64,000 nucleotides of DNA, from contig NZ_MAHX01000002.1 in the NCBI RefSeq assembly GCF_002023715.1, forward strand, positions 186,001-250,000. Reading direction: 5' to 3'. Source of the DNA: Elizabethkingia occulta (GTDB lineage: Bacteria > Bacteroidota > Bacteroidia > Flavobacteriales > Weeksellaceae). Shown piece by piece: positions 8,152 through 17,620 of the stretch (position 1 is its first letter; every line of letters starts with the position of its first letter). A model generated the notes under the pieces. The model searched no databases. It was not told where the DNA came from and saw nothing but the letters and a program-made list of their open reading frames with translations. Both the position numbers and the translations under genes were made by a program.

Positions 8152-10215
8152 ATGAAAAAAATAACTTTTGCAGCATTAGCTTTTTCCCTTTGTTTTACGG
8201 GAGTTCAGATAAATGCTCAACAAAAAAAAGGAAAGACAGTGGCTACTAAGACGCAAAACGACGAAGGGCTAAATCTTAGCTACAGAGACACATCTGTACG
8301 CCCACAAGATGACTTCTACAGCTATGTAAATGGTGGTTGGATGAAAACCGCAAAAATTCCTTCTGATAAAGCAAGCTGGGGTTCTTTTAACCAGTTAAGA
8401 GAAGATACGGATAACAATTCTATGAATATCCTGAAGGAGATTCTGAAGTCTAAATATCCTGCAGGATCTGAGGGACAGAAAATTCAGGCGCTTTATACAA
8501 CTTATACAGATTGGACTAAAAGAAATGCGTTAGGAATATCTCCTATTAAAGGAGACTTGGATAAAATTGATGCAATCAAAGATCTGAAAAGTTTCCAGCA
8601 ATATATCGACCAAGCAACCCTTACAGGCGATAACCCTTTTTATGGATGGGGAGCTGGTGCTGATATGAAAAATTCCAAAATGAATGCTGTTTATTTGGGA
8701 GGACCAAGATTAGGATTGGGTAAAGACTATTACCAGAAAGAAAATGAAGCGAACACTGCAATTTTAGTAGATTATAAAAACTATATTACAACTTTATTAG
8801 GTATAATTGGTTATCAGAATTCAGCGTCAGTAGCTCAGAATGTTTTAGATTTTGAAAAGAAAATGGCTAAAACATTATTAACTAATGAACAAGCCAGAGA
8901 TGCCAATCTTCGCTATAACCCTAAAACAGTTGCTGAGCTTCCTGCTTTGGTTAAAAATGTAGATCTTCCTGACTATTTAAAAACAGTTGGTGTAAATACA
9001 GATAAAGTAATTATAGGCGAAATTAACTATTATAAAAATCTGGATTCTTTTATCAATCAGGAAAATCTTCCTTTAATTAAAGATTATCTTAAATATAGAA
9101 TTATCGCTTCTAATGCTTCTAATCTGGATCAGAAACTAGATGATATTCAGTTTAATTTCTATAGCAAGAGAATGCAGGGCCAACAAGAGCAGAGGTCTAT
9201 GGACAAAAGAGGCTTATCTTTTGTAAATGGTATTGTAGGTGAAGCTTTCGGAAAACTTTATGTAGAAAAATATTTCCCGGCAGAAGCTAAGGCAGAAATG
9301 GTAGTATTGGTAGACTATGTGAAAAAAGCATTTGCGAGCCGTATCAAAAATCTAGATTGGATGTCTTCTGTAACTAAAGAAAAGGCATTAGATAAGCTAA
9401 ATAAGTTTACTGTAAAAGTTGCTTATCCGGATAAATGGAAGGATTATTCTAAATTAACACTGAAATCTGATGCTGATGGTGGTTCGCTTTATAGTAATCT
9501 TCAGGAGATTTCCAGGTGGCAGTATCAGAAAGGTCTTGAAAAAGTAGGTAAGCCTGTAGATAAAACAGAATGGGGTATGACACCACAGACTGTTAATGCA
9601 TATTATAGCTCTTCAAACAACGAAATAGTTTTCCCTGCTGCTATTCTTCAACCTCCTTTCTTTAACTTCAAAGCAGATGCTGCAGTTAATTTTGGTGGAA
9701 TCGGAGCTGTTATCGGACACGAGATTTCTCACGGATTCGATGATAGTGGTTCCCGTTTTGATGGTGATGGTAACCTGAATAACTGGTGGACCGATGAGGA
9801 TAGAAAGAAATTTGAAGTTGCTACACAAAAATTGGGTGCTCAGTACGATAGCTATGAACCAGTAAAAGGATCTCACGTAAATGGTAAATTTACAATGGGA
9901 GAAAATATCGGAGATTTAGGTGGAGTTAATGTTGCTTATGAAGCTTTACAAATGTATTTAAAGGATAAAGGGAACCCAGGGAAAATTAGCGGTTATACGC
10001 AGGATCAGAGATTCTTTATGTCCTGGGCAACTGTATGGAGAACTTTATCTACAGAACAGTCTAAAGTAAATCAGGTAAAAACTGACCCGCATTCACCAGG
10101 TGAGTACAGAGCATATGGACCATTGGTAAATGTTGATGCATTCTACAATGCTTTCGATATTAAACCAGGAGATAAACATTATAAAAAACCAGAAGACAGA
10201 ATTAAAATCTGGTAA
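8152..10215 (+). CDS. M13 family (neprilysin/PepO-type) metallopeptidase, copy 1
   Basis: 687 aa from ATG 8152 (a GTG two codons upstream is less likely), with signal peptide MKKITFAALAFSLCF...NAQ. The zinc motif HEISH lies near residue 523 and the third-ligand motif GENIGDLGG near 583. NAYY and FPAAILQPPFF are the M13 substrate-binding signatures, and the C-terminus ends RIKIW as in the family. RPQDDFYSYVNGGWM is the conserved M13 N-terminal segment. It is a zinc endopeptidase of the periplasm or cell surface. A close paralogue lies 2 kb downstream. Confidence 0.95.
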   Translation: MKKITFAALAFSLCFTGVQINAQQKKGKTVATKTQNDEGLNLSYRDTSVRPQDDFYSYVNGGWMKTAKIPSDKASWGSFNQLREDTDNNSMNILKEILKSKYPAGSEGQKIQALYTTYTDWTKRNALGISPIKGDLDKIDAIKDLKSFQQYIDQATLTGDNPFYGWGAGADMKNSKMNAVYLGGPRLGLGKDYYQKENEANTAILVDYKNYITTLLGIIGYQNSASVAQNVLDFEKKMAKTLLTNEQARDANLRYNPKTVAELPALVKNVDLPDYLKTVGVNTDKVIIGEINYYKNLDSFINQENLPLIKDYLKYRIIASNASNLDQKLDDIQFNFYSKRMQGQQEQRSMDKRGLSFVNGIVGEAFGKLYVEKYFPAEAKAEMVVLVDYVKKAFASRIKNLDWMSSVTKEKALDKLNKFTVKVAYPDKWKDYSKLTLKSDADGGSLYSNLQEISRWQYQKGLEKVGKPVDKTEWGMTPQTVNAYYSSSNNEIVFPAAILQPPFFNFKADAAVNFGGIGAVIGHEISHGFDDSGSRFDGDGNLNNWWTDEDRKKFEVATQKLGAQYDSYEPVKGSHVNGKFTMGENIGDLGGVNVAYEALQMYLKDKGNPGKISGYTQDQRFFMSWATVWRTLSTEQSKVNQVKTDPHSPGEYRAYGPLVNVDAFYNAFDIKPGDKHYKKPEDRIKIW

Positions 10216-10236
10216 TTATACACTGTAAAATAATAC

Positions 10237-10267
10237 AAAAACCATCCGAAAGGGTGGTTTTTGTTTT
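10237..10267 (+). terminator. Rho-independent terminator after M13 copy 1
   Basis: Stem AAACCATCC/GGGTGGTTT around a GAAA loop, followed by a T-rich run. Confidence 0.75.
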
Positions 10268-10323
10268 TTGTAGTCATAAAAATGTTAACTTAGTCAGCCA
10301 TAAAAACGAACTAATTAACCAAC

Positions 10324-11574
10324 ATGAGAAACATCAAATTAATAATTGTGATGCAGTTTGCTATACTAAGCTGTGCATCGCCATTATTCGGACAATCCTC
10401 TAAAGGATATGTACCCAAAGATGGTCAGGAAGACCGTAAATTCTGGGTGAAGACACTAGAAAAAATTGCTTATCCTGTAGTCCATAATCTGGCAGAAGGT
10501 ACTCTTCGGAAGAATATGCCCGTGGAAATACCTCCCGGATTAAAGCCTGATTTTTTTAATAAAGTAACGCATCTGGAAGCTGTAGGCCGGACTATGGCGG
10601 GTTTAGCACCGTGGCTTGCATTACCGGAAGACAACACTGAAGAATCTAAGGTAAGATTCAGACTAAGAAATGAGCTTTTGAAAGGCCTTAAAAATGCTGT
10701 TGATCCTCAAAATCCGGATTACCTTAATTTTAGAACAGAAAAGCAGCCGATTGTAGATGCTGCTTATATGGCACATGCCTTTATAAGAGCGCCGAAAGCG
10801 TTGTGGGAACCTCTGGATGAAACGACCAAAAAAAGAGTAATCGAAGAATTCAAAGCACTTCGTACCAGATCCGGAGCTTATAACAACTGGTTATTATTTG
10901 CAGGACTAAACGAAGCGTTTTTACTAAGTGTAGGAGAACAGCCGGATCCGGTCCGTATCGAGTTTGCTAAAAGAAAAATATTAGAATGGTATCAGGGAGA
11001 CGGTTGGTATAGTGACGGACCTAGTATGAGTATAGATTACTATAACTCCTATGTTATCCATCCTATGCTGGTAGATTTTTTCAAGGTTTTACTGGATCGT
11101 AAAATGATCCAACAACAAGAATATGATCAGGCTGTAAAAAGAATGGTTCGTTATTCAGAGTTTACAGAAAGATTTATCAGCCCGGAAGGTACTTATCCTC
11201 CGTTTGGAAGAAGTATCACTTACAGAACAGCTGCATTTCAGGCACTCGGACAAACGGCACTGATGCATAAATTACCTGATTATATAGACCCGGCACAAGT
11301 AAGATGTGGGCTTAGTGCCGTTATGCACAGAATGTATGATCACGCTAATAATTTTGACAAAGCAGGATGGCTGGTACTAGGATTTAATGGACATCAGCCA
11401 GGAATAGCAGATTATTATACATCCACTGGGAGTTTGTATATGGCAACATTAGGTTTCTTGCCACTAGGTTTGCCGGCTACCGATAAATTTTGGACCAATC
11501 CCCCCGCTGCATGGACTGCAAAAAAAGCATGGGCAGGAGAGCCTTTTCCGAAAGACTATCATGTAGAATATTAA
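10324..11574 (+). CDS. DUF2264 domain-containing secreted protein
   Basis: 416 aa with an N-terminal export signal (MRNIKLIIVMQFAILSCASPLFGQ). LEAVGRTMAGLAPWLAL, NNWLLFAGLNEAFL and WYQGDGWYSDGPSMSIDYYNSYVI are typical of DUF2264 proteins, an alpha/alpha-barrel family found in Bacteroidota polysaccharide loci and related in fold to glycoside hydrolases and lyases. A carbohydrate-processing role is inferred from the family, but no polysaccharide genes lie nearby. It sits between the two M13 peptidase genes and has its own terminator. Confidence 0.85.
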   Translation: MRNIKLIIVMQFAILSCASPLFGQSSKGYVPKDGQEDRKFWVKTLEKIAYPVVHNLAEGTLRKNMPVEIPPGLKPDFFNKVTHLEAVGRTMAGLAPWLALPEDNTEESKVRFRLRNELLKGLKNAVDPQNPDYLNFRTEKQPIVDAAYMAHAFIRAPKALWEPLDETTKKRVIEEFKALRTRSGAYNNWLLFAGLNEAFLLSVGEQPDPVRIEFAKRKILEWYQGDGWYSDGPSMSIDYYNSYVIHPMLVDFFKVLLDRKMIQQQEYDQAVKRMVRYSEFTERFISPEGTYPPFGRSITYRTAAFQALGQTALMHKLPDYIDPAQVRCGLSAVMHRMYDHANNFDKAGWLVLGFNGHQPGIADYYTSTGSLYMATLGFLPLGLPATDKFWTNPPAAWTAKKAWAGEPFPKDYHVEY

Positions 11575-11583
11575 TATTTTAAA

Positions 11584-11611
11584 AACACTCTGAGACCAGA
11601 GTGTTTTTTTA
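11584..11611 (+). terminator. Rho-independent terminator after the DUF2264 gene
   Basis: Stem AACACTCTG/CAGAGTGTT with loop AGAC and a T7 tail. Confidence 0.85.
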
Positions 11612-11664
11612 TATCAGAATATTTATAAATGAGTAAAATAAATTATTTTTATAAAAAATAATTT

Positions 11665-12243
11665 ATGAAGGAATTTCTACAGAATACTTATAACCGATTG
11701 TTAAAAGATTTTCAGACTATTTTATCTATAGCTTATTTATTCGCAGTTGGTATAGGAATGATTTTCAATTACCGGAAATACAGCAATTTTAATATCAATA
11801 TATTTGACTATGCTGATATTACAGATTTTCTGATTGCGCCGTTTGCCGATTACAGGATTTTTCTATTTACATTTATATCTGTACTTATTTTAGGAACTAT
11901 TTATAAATTAGATTCTTATATCAAGGAAAATCACCCTAAAATTTACAAGATATATAGCTTTCAGAACTATACATCATGGTTTTCATCCATTTATTATAAT
12001 GGGATTTCGGTTTTGCTGATTATTCCGTTTTATATATGGCTGGCGGCAGGAGTATATGGAAAATTTTCTCAAAGAAAGATAATAAAAGAGGAGCCATTGA
12101 GTTTTCTTTATTCTGACAATACGGAAGAACAGGCTAAATTGATAGGAAAGACTAAAACCGTTTTATTTCTTCTAAAAAATGATGAGGTAAAGGTTGTGCA
12201 GCTTTCTTCAATTAAAAGCTATAAATTACAGAAAGAGTTGTAA
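11665..12243 (+). CDS. Hypothetical membrane protein (192 aa)
   Basis: Three hydrophobic segments are visible: about residues 18-36 (TILSIAYLFAVGIGMIF), 63-82 (RIFLFTFISVLILGTIY) and 108-128 (GISVLLIIPFYIWLAAGVYG). A soluble C-terminal part (about 130-192) follows, with VLFLLKNDEVKVVQLSSIKSY. No family is recognised. It lies between the DUF2264 gene and the second M13 peptidase on the same strand, preceded by a terminator, so it may be co-transcribed with that peptidase (73-base gap). Confidence 0.7.
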   Translation: MKEFLQNTYNRLLKDFQTILSIAYLFAVGIGMIFNYRKYSNFNINIFDYADITDFLIAPFADYRIFLFTFISVLILGTIYKLDSYIKENHPKIYKIYSFQNYTSWFSSIYYNGISVLLIIPFYIWLAAGVYGKFSQRKIIKEEPLSFLYSDNTEEQAKLIGKTKTVLFLLKNDEVKVVQLSSIKSYKLQKEL

Positions 12244-12316
12244 CTTTTCAGTGATTTTATCTACTCATTGTTTAAGTTTATAAGGCCTTTGTATAGGCTT
12301 TTGTTAAAATAATATT

Positions 12317-14389
12317 ATGAAAAAATTGACTACCAGTCTGTTAGTGGCCGTTTCACTTCTTTCAACAGGAGTAGTAATGGCTCAAAAAAAGAATACAAAA
12401 ACAATTCAAAGTACAAAAAGTTCGACTATGAAAGATGAAGGCCTTCATCTGGAAAATATGGACAGAAAAGTACGTCCACAGGATGATTTTTACAATTACG
12501 TAAACGGTAGCTGGATGAAAACAGCAAAAATCCCTTCTGATAAATCAAGTTGGGGAGCGTTTAATGAGCTTGCTGAAGCTACAGACAACCAGTCTCTGAC
12601 AATCCTGAACACTATTCTGAAAGACTCTTTTTCAAAAGGTAGTGAAGGTCAGAAAATTCAGGATCTTTACGGTACTTTCATGGATATGAATAAGAGAAAT
12701 GCAGATGGTATTAGACCTGTTCAGGCTGATTTAGCAAAAATTGATGCTATTAAAAACCTTAATGATCTGCAGTCTTATCTAAAAGAATCTACAAGACAAG
12801 GGTTCAATCCTTTCTATGAGTGGGGTGTAGATGCTGATTTAAAAGATTCTAAAATGAACGCTGTATATCTTGGAGCGGCGGAACTAGGTTTAGGTAGAGA
12901 TTATTATCAGAAAGAAAATGCTGAAAACGCAAAGACAGTAGCTGAATATCAGAAATATATTGCATCAATTTTAGATGTTTTGGGATATAAGAATTCCGCT
13001 GAAACTGCTAAAAATATTTTTGCCTACGAGAAAGATATGGCGAAGTCATTGCTTACTGTAGAGCAGATTCGTGATGCCAATCTTCAGTATAATCCTGAGA
13101 CTATGGATCAGCTGAAAGGTTTGGTTAAAAATGTAGACCTACCAGCTTATCTTACAGCGGTAGGGGTAAATACAAATAAAGTTATTATAGGTGAATTAAA
13201 CTATGTTAAAAACCTTGATAAGTTCCTTACAGAGCAAAATATTCCGTTAATTAAAGATTACCTTAAATTCCATCTTATTTCTTCTAATGCCGGACGTTTA
13301 GATCAAAAGCTGGATGATATTCAGTTTAACTTCTACAGCAAGTATCTGAGAGGACAAAAAGAGCAAAGAGCAATGAATAAGAGAGGACTTTCTCTTATCA
13401 ATGGAGTTCTTGGAGAAGCTTTCGGTAAACTGTATGTGGAAAAATATTTCCCTCAGCAGTCTAAAACAGAAATGCTAACGTTAATCGATTATCTGAAGAA
13501 AAGCTTTGCTAAGCATATTAATGAGTTAACATGGATGTCTTCTGAAACTAAAGTAAAAGCTTTAGATAAACTGAATAAATTCACTGTAAAAGTAGGATAT
13601 CCGGATAAGTGGAAAGATTACACTAAGCTTGAGCAAACATCAGTTAAAGATGGTGGTTCTTTGTATGCTAACCTTCAGAAAGTATCGGAATGGAGCTATC
13701 AGAGAGAACTAAATAAGATTGGTAAACCAGTAGATAAAGCAGAGTGGGGAATGTCTCCACAAACTGTAAATGCATACTATAATCCTACAAACAATGAGAT
13801 TGTATTCCCTGCAGCAATTCTACAGCCGCCATTCTTTAACATCAAAGCTGATCCTGCGGTTAACTTTGGTGGAATTGGTGCTGTAATTGGTCACGAGATG
13901 TCGCATGGTTTCGATGACAGTGGTGCTACTTTCGATGGTGACGGAAATTTAGTTAACTGGTGGTCTGATGCTGACTTGAAGAACTTTAAGGATGCTACAA
14001 CAAAACTGGCAAAACAGTTTAGTCAGTACGAACCTGTAAAAGGAACACACATTAATGGTGAATTTACCAACGGAGAAAACATTGGAGACCTTGGTGGTGT
14101 AAATGTAGCTTATGATGCACTGCAAATGTATCTGAAAGATAAAGGCAATCCAGGAAAAATCAGCGGATTCACACAAGATCAGAGATTCTTTATGTCATGG
14201 GCTACCGTATGGAGAACATTGATGACAGAGAAAGCTACAATCAATCAGATTAAAACTAATGAACACGCTCCGGGAGAATTCAGAGCTTTTGGTCCGTTAG
14301 TAAATACGGATGCTTTCTATAAAGCATTTGATGTGAAACCTGGTGATAAATTGTATAAGAAACCTGAGGACAGAGTTAAAATCTGGTAA
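12317..14389 (+). CDS. M13 family metallopeptidase, copy 2
   Basis: 690 aa, highly similar to the peptidase at 8152-10215 along its whole length. It has a signal peptide (MKKLTTSLLVAVSLLSTGVVMAQ), HEMSH zinc motif near residue 526, ENIGDLGG near 587, NAYY plus FPAAILQPPFF, and the RVKIW end. All catalytic residues are kept, so both copies should be active. Differences cluster in the N-terminal half (for example NELAEATDNQSL against NQLREDTDNNSM), which may tune substrate choice. It is a duplicated periplasmic or surface endopeptidase. Confidence 0.95.
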   Translation: MKKLTTSLLVAVSLLSTGVVMAQKKNTKTIQSTKSSTMKDEGLHLENMDRKVRPQDDFYNYVNGSWMKTAKIPSDKSSWGAFNELAEATDNQSLTILNTILKDSFSKGSEGQKIQDLYGTFMDMNKRNADGIRPVQADLAKIDAIKNLNDLQSYLKESTRQGFNPFYEWGVDADLKDSKMNAVYLGAAELGLGRDYYQKENAENAKTVAEYQKYIASILDVLGYKNSAETAKNIFAYEKDMAKSLLTVEQIRDANLQYNPETMDQLKGLVKNVDLPAYLTAVGVNTNKVIIGELNYVKNLDKFLTEQNIPLIKDYLKFHLISSNAGRLDQKLDDIQFNFYSKYLRGQKEQRAMNKRGLSLINGVLGEAFGKLYVEKYFPQQSKTEMLTLIDYLKKSFAKHINELTWMSSETKVKALDKLNKFTVKVGYPDKWKDYTKLEQTSVKDGGSLYANLQKVSEWSYQRELNKIGKPVDKAEWGMSPQTVNAYYNPTNNEIVFPAAILQPPFFNIKADPAVNFGGIGAVIGHEMSHGFDDSGATFDGDGNLVNWWSDADLKNFKDATTKLAKQFSQYEPVKGTHINGEFTNGENIGDLGGVNVAYDALQMYLKDKGNPGKISGFTQDQRFFMSWATVWRTLMTEKATINQIKTNEHAPGEFRAFGPLVNTDAFYKAFDVKPGDKLYKKPEDRVKIW

Positions 14390-14412
14390 TCAAATAATAA
14401 TTTATATAAGTG

Positions 14413-14447
14413 GAAAGTTGCTCTTTTAAAGGGCAGCTTTCTTTTTT
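14413..14447 (+). terminator. Rho-independent terminator after M13 copy 2
   Basis: Stem GAAAGTTGCTC/GGGCAGCTTTC (two G-T pairs) with loop TTTTAAA and a T6 tail. Confidence 0.78.
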
Positions 14448-14481
14448 AGGTGGAATTCATTGTTTAACTTTAAAAATAAAA

Positions 14482-15324
14482 ATGAACATCATAACAGAAA
14501 AAAATATCCTTATAGAAAACCCTGAAACCAAGAGCTTTCTGGCAGATGCCTATTACCCGGAAACTGAAGGAAAGCAACCCTTAGTAATCTTTGCACATGG
14601 TTATAAAGGCTACAAAGATTGGGGAACCTGGGGATTAATGGCAGAAGAATTTGCAAAGGCAGGATATTTCTTTGTTAAATTCAACTTTTCACATAATGGA
14701 ACAACCATAAATGATCCGGATAATTTTGGTGACCTGGAAGCTTTTGGAAATAATAACTATACAAAAGAGTTATCCGATTATCAGACGGTTATCGGTTATT
14801 TTGAAAATCATCCTAAAGTGGATTCCGAAAAAATTGCCATTATAGGACATAGCAGAGGCGGTGGTGATACTGTTCTGCAGGCGCAAAGGCATCCTAAAGT
14901 TAAAGCATTAATTACATTGGCCGGAGTTAGTAATTTTGTAACCCGATTCCCGAAAAATGATCGATTGGAACGATACAGAGAAAATGGAGTTTTCTATGTA
15001 ACTAATGGGAGAACAAAACAGGAAATGCCACATTATTGGCAGTTTTATGAAAATTTTCGGAAGAATGAATCTGAATTAGACATACAAAAAGCTGCACAGA
15101 ATCTGCATAAGCCTTATCTGATTATTCATGGAACTCAGGATGAAGCAGTAAAAATAAAAGAAGCTGAGCTATTGCATAAGTGGGCAAAGAACTCTGAACT
15201 AAAAATTATTGATGGAGCAGATCATGTTTTTGGTGGAAGAGAACCATGGAATAGTGATGTTTTACCAGAGGATTTGGAAAAAGTAGTTAATTACTCGACA
15301 GAGTTTCTAAATAAAGCACTATAA
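14482..15324 (+). CDS. Alpha/beta hydrolase (dienelactone hydrolase/esterase-like)
   Basis: 280 aa from ATG 14482. An in-frame GTG at 14410 falls inside the preceding terminator, so it is rejected as start. The oxyanion region is FAHGYKGYKDWG, the nucleophile elbow GHSRGGG (Ser near residue 127), the acid is in HGTQDEAV and the histidine in GADHVFGG. There is no signal peptide, so it is cytoplasmic. It is related to uncharacterised serine hydrolases of the prolyl-oligopeptidase/DLH superfamily; the substrate is not known. It converges with the M28 peptidase gene across a shared terminator. Confidence 0.85.
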   Translation: MNIITEKNILIENPETKSFLADAYYPETEGKQPLVIFAHGYKGYKDWGTWGLMAEEFAKAGYFFVKFNFSHNGTTINDPDNFGDLEAFGNNNYTKELSDYQTVIGYFENHPKVDSEKIAIIGHSRGGGDTVLQAQRHPKVKALITLAGVSNFVTRFPKNDRLERYRENGVFYVTNGRTKQEMPHYWQFYENFRKNESELDIQKAAQNLHKPYLIIHGTQDEAVKIKEAELLHKWAKNSELKIIDGADHVFGGREPWNSDVLPEDLEKVVNYSTEFLNKAL

Positions 15325-15360
15325 AGGACTGAGATATTAATTGCTTATTGTAAAATATAA

Positions 15361-15386
15361 AAGGATGAATAATTTCATCCTTTTCT
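15361..15386. terminator. Bidirectional terminator between convergent genes
   Basis: Stem AAGGATGAA/TTCATCCTT lies between the convergent alpha/beta hydrolase and M28 peptidase genes, with a T-rich tail on the plus side. Confidence 0.65.
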
Positions 15387-15389
15387 TAT

Positions 15390-16310
15390 TTATTGAAGTG
15401 GCTTTACATACTTAGGTTTAAAGTCCTTTTTCATCAGTTGGTCAATTGTTTTGGCAAAGCTATTAACAATCTGAGTAAGATTCTGAGTGTTGATGACATT
15501 TATATCATCATTTACCTGATGGTAATGATTCTGATGTTCCATATCCACAGTAGAGAAGGAGTGGGCAACAATACCTTTCTTTACAAAGTTTACATTATCG
15601 GAACGGAAGAATAATTTCTCAGATAGATAAGGGTCAGGAGAAACTTCAAAACCTTTAGGAGCATTAGCATTAATGATTTCATCCAAGTCAGACTGATCAT
15701 GTCCTGTCATGTATACTTTATTTAATCCAAAAGCAGAAGGTGTTCCCAGCATTTCGAAATTAAATAAAGCTTTTATTTTAGGGATGTAAGTCTGGAATTT
15801 TTCGTCATTAGCCAGATATTTAGAACCCACTAATCCTATTTCTTCACCATTGAAGGCCATAAAAATAAGTCCTTCTTTGGTCTTTTTTCCTTTATAATAG
15901 TCGGATAAACCGATAACTGTACTTACACCGCTGGCATCATCATCTGCGCCATTAAAGATTTTATCTTCACCTTCTTTTGCCTCTCCAATGTGATCAAAGT
16001 GAGCTCCGAAAGCAATATAGCTATCCTCGGTTCCTTTTTTTATACCACATACATTGTAATAAGTTTTTCCGTCTTTATAAGTAAAAGGGACAAGATAGGA
16101 ATCTCCATAGCAGTAATCTAGTTTGTTCTGTTTGAATTGCTCAGCAATATACTGGGCAGCTTTCATATTTTCTTCAGTACCAAACTTTCTGCCTTTCATC
16201 TCATCAGAGGCTAATGTCGATACAATTTCTTTAATTCTTGCTTCCTTTATTTCCTGAGAGAAATATAAGCCTGAAGCCAGACCAAATGCAAGTATTGCAA
16301 TATTTTTCAT
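15390..16310 (-). CDS. M28 family zinc aminopeptidase
   Basis: 306 aa with a short signal peptide (MKNIAILAFGLASGLYFSQ). M28 metal-binding and catalytic motifs are present in order: AHFDHIG, NGADDDASG, FNGEEIGLVGS, FEMLG and a late His in DMEHQNHYH. It is a two-zinc aminopeptidase, exported to the periplasm or beyond. The start codon lies one base from the stop of the flavin reductase gene upstream, so they are co-transcribed at the end of the tyrosine catabolism cluster. Confidence 0.92.
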   Translation of the reverse strand: MKNIAILAFGLASGLYFSQEIKEARIKEIVSTLASDEMKGRKFGTEENMKAAQYIAEQFKQNKLDYCYGDSYLVPFTYKDGKTYYNVCGIKKGTEDSYIAFGAHFDHIGEAKEGEDKIFNGADDDASGVSTVIGLSDYYKGKKTKEGLIFMAFNGEEIGLVGSKYLANDEKFQTYIPKIKALFNFEMLGTPSAFGLNKVYMTGHDQSDLDEIINANAPKGFEVSPDPYLSEKLFFRSDNVNFVKKGIVAHSFSTVDMEHQNHYHQVNDDINVINTQNLTQIVNSFAKTIDQLMKKDFKPKYVKPLQ

Positions 16311-16311
16311 A

Positions 16312-17136
16312 TTAACTGATTTTTAAAATTTTCCAGGCTTCTTCAATATTATTTTTTAATAATAATTGCTGAGCCTTCTCGTGAGTCTCTTTCTGATCGC
16401 TGAAGCTTCCTTCCGGTAAAGATTCGATATTAGCCAGCATTCCAAGATCATTTCCGGTAAAAACAATGCTGTATCTTATTTGTTCGGGCAATTTATCAAG
16501 ACCAATTCCTTTAGTGACTAAAGGTTTCGGAACTTCAAAAAGATTGTCCACTGTGTTACGGGAATACCAGTTTCCGCCTAATCGTGCAACCAGATCCAGT
16601 TTTCTCTGATCCAGATTTCCTTCTTCATTCAGGTATTCTTCACGGATATGAATTTTTATAACTTCACATATCACCAAATTTCCGGCACCACCTTCTTCTC
16701 CTAATGATTTTATTTCATTGATCTTGCACTCGAAATTTACCGGACATTCAGCAATTAATGGCGGTTTTACAAGATCAGCAGGCTTCATTGTTAATCCTGA
16801 TTTTATAAACTCATTTACACCCTCCCCATATTCTGTGCTGGCCAGAGAAACCTGTTGTACAATCGGGAAATTTACAATTCCGATTACTACTTCAGGAGTA
16901 TCATGTACATTATGCAGTGTATGTTTCGTGGTATTATCTCTTACCCTTCTGGAAGGTGAAAAAATAATAATCGGAGGCTTGGTACTGAACATATTGAAAA
17001 AGCTAAACGGGCTTAGATTTACATTGCCCTCAGCATCTACAGTACTTGCAAAAGCAATAGGCCTTGGTGCTATTGCTGTCTGCATTATTGTTTGTAATTG
17101 TTGTCCGGATATGTCTTGTGGTAGAATTGACTTCAT
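16312..17136 (-). CDS. Flavin reductase family protein (FMN-binding split barrel)
   Basis: 274 aa. The N-terminal half has the flavin-reductase-like signature: IAPRPIAFASTVDAEGNVNLSPFSFF, then NTTKHTLHN and EFIKSGLT. The family binds FMN and uses NAD(P)H. There is no signal peptide. Its position inside the tyrosine/homogentisate cluster suggests an accessory role in aromatic catabolism, but nothing in the protein proves this. The stop is one base before the M28 peptidase start. Confidence 0.87.
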   Translation of the reverse strand: MKSILPQDISGQQLQTIMQTAIAPRPIAFASTVDAEGNVNLSPFSFFNMFSTKPPIIIFSPSRRVRDNTTKHTLHNVHDTPEVVIGIVNFPIVQQVSLASTEYGEGVNEFIKSGLTMKPADLVKPPLIAECPVNFECKINEIKSLGEEGGAGNLVICEVIKIHIREEYLNEEGNLDQRKLDLVARLGGNWYSRNTVDNLFEVPKPLVTKGIGLDKLPEQIRYSIVFTGNDLGMLANIESLPEGSFSDQKETHEKAQQLLLKNNIEEAWKILKIS

Positions 17137-17179
17137 ATTATTATTTAACCATAAAAGTTACAAAAGTTTAGTAGAGTTA

Positions 17180-17587
17180 TTATTTTAGTTGTTCAAAATA
17201 TTGGCTCACAAAAGTTTCTTGTCCTTCATGGTAGAGATTTTTTACATTGAAATTTATTAATATTCCTTTAGGCTTCTTCATTAAATTGATATAGCTAATT
17301 AATTGAGCTCTGTGTATATCATTAATTTCTGAAACCGACTTTAGCTCTAAAACTATAGCATCTTCAATTAGAAAATCACAAAAGAAATCGCAGTTCAGAG
17401 ATTTACCTTTATAGTTTAAAGAAATTTTGGATTGAGAAACAAAGGAAATGTTTCTTAATTTGAATTCTTCTTCCAAACATTTATGGTATATACTTTCTAA
17501 AAGTCCAGGACCTAAAATTTTGTGAACTTCAATACAAGCTCCGTTTATCTTATAGGTCAAGTCTTTTAGATAATCCTGAGTAAGCAT
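17180..17587 (-). CDS. GxxExxY family protein
   Basis: 135 aa. It contains GPGLLESIYHKCLEEE, the defining GxxExxY motif, then LNCDFFCDFLIED and VLELKSVSEI, a PD-(D/E)xK-like arrangement of Asp, Glu and Lys. INLMKKPKGILINFN is also typical. The biochemical role of this widely scattered family is unknown; the nuclease-like fold is inferred. It sits between the flavin reductase and fahA genes and may be a patchily distributed insertion in the cluster. Confidence 0.88.
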   Translation of the reverse strand: MLTQDYLKDLTYKINGACIEVHKILGPGLLESIYHKCLEEEFKLRNISFVSQSKISLNYKGKSLNCDFFCDFLIEDAIVLELKSVSEINDIHRAQLISYINLMKKPKGILINFNVKNLYHEGQETFVSQYFEQLK

Positions 17588-17620
17588 TCTGGAATGAAAC
17601 TTTTGTGTCTTTTGTGGTTA

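Noticed and set aside
14410-14481. GTG start for the alpha/beta hydrolase
   Set aside because: It falls in the terminator hairpin of the preceding gene.
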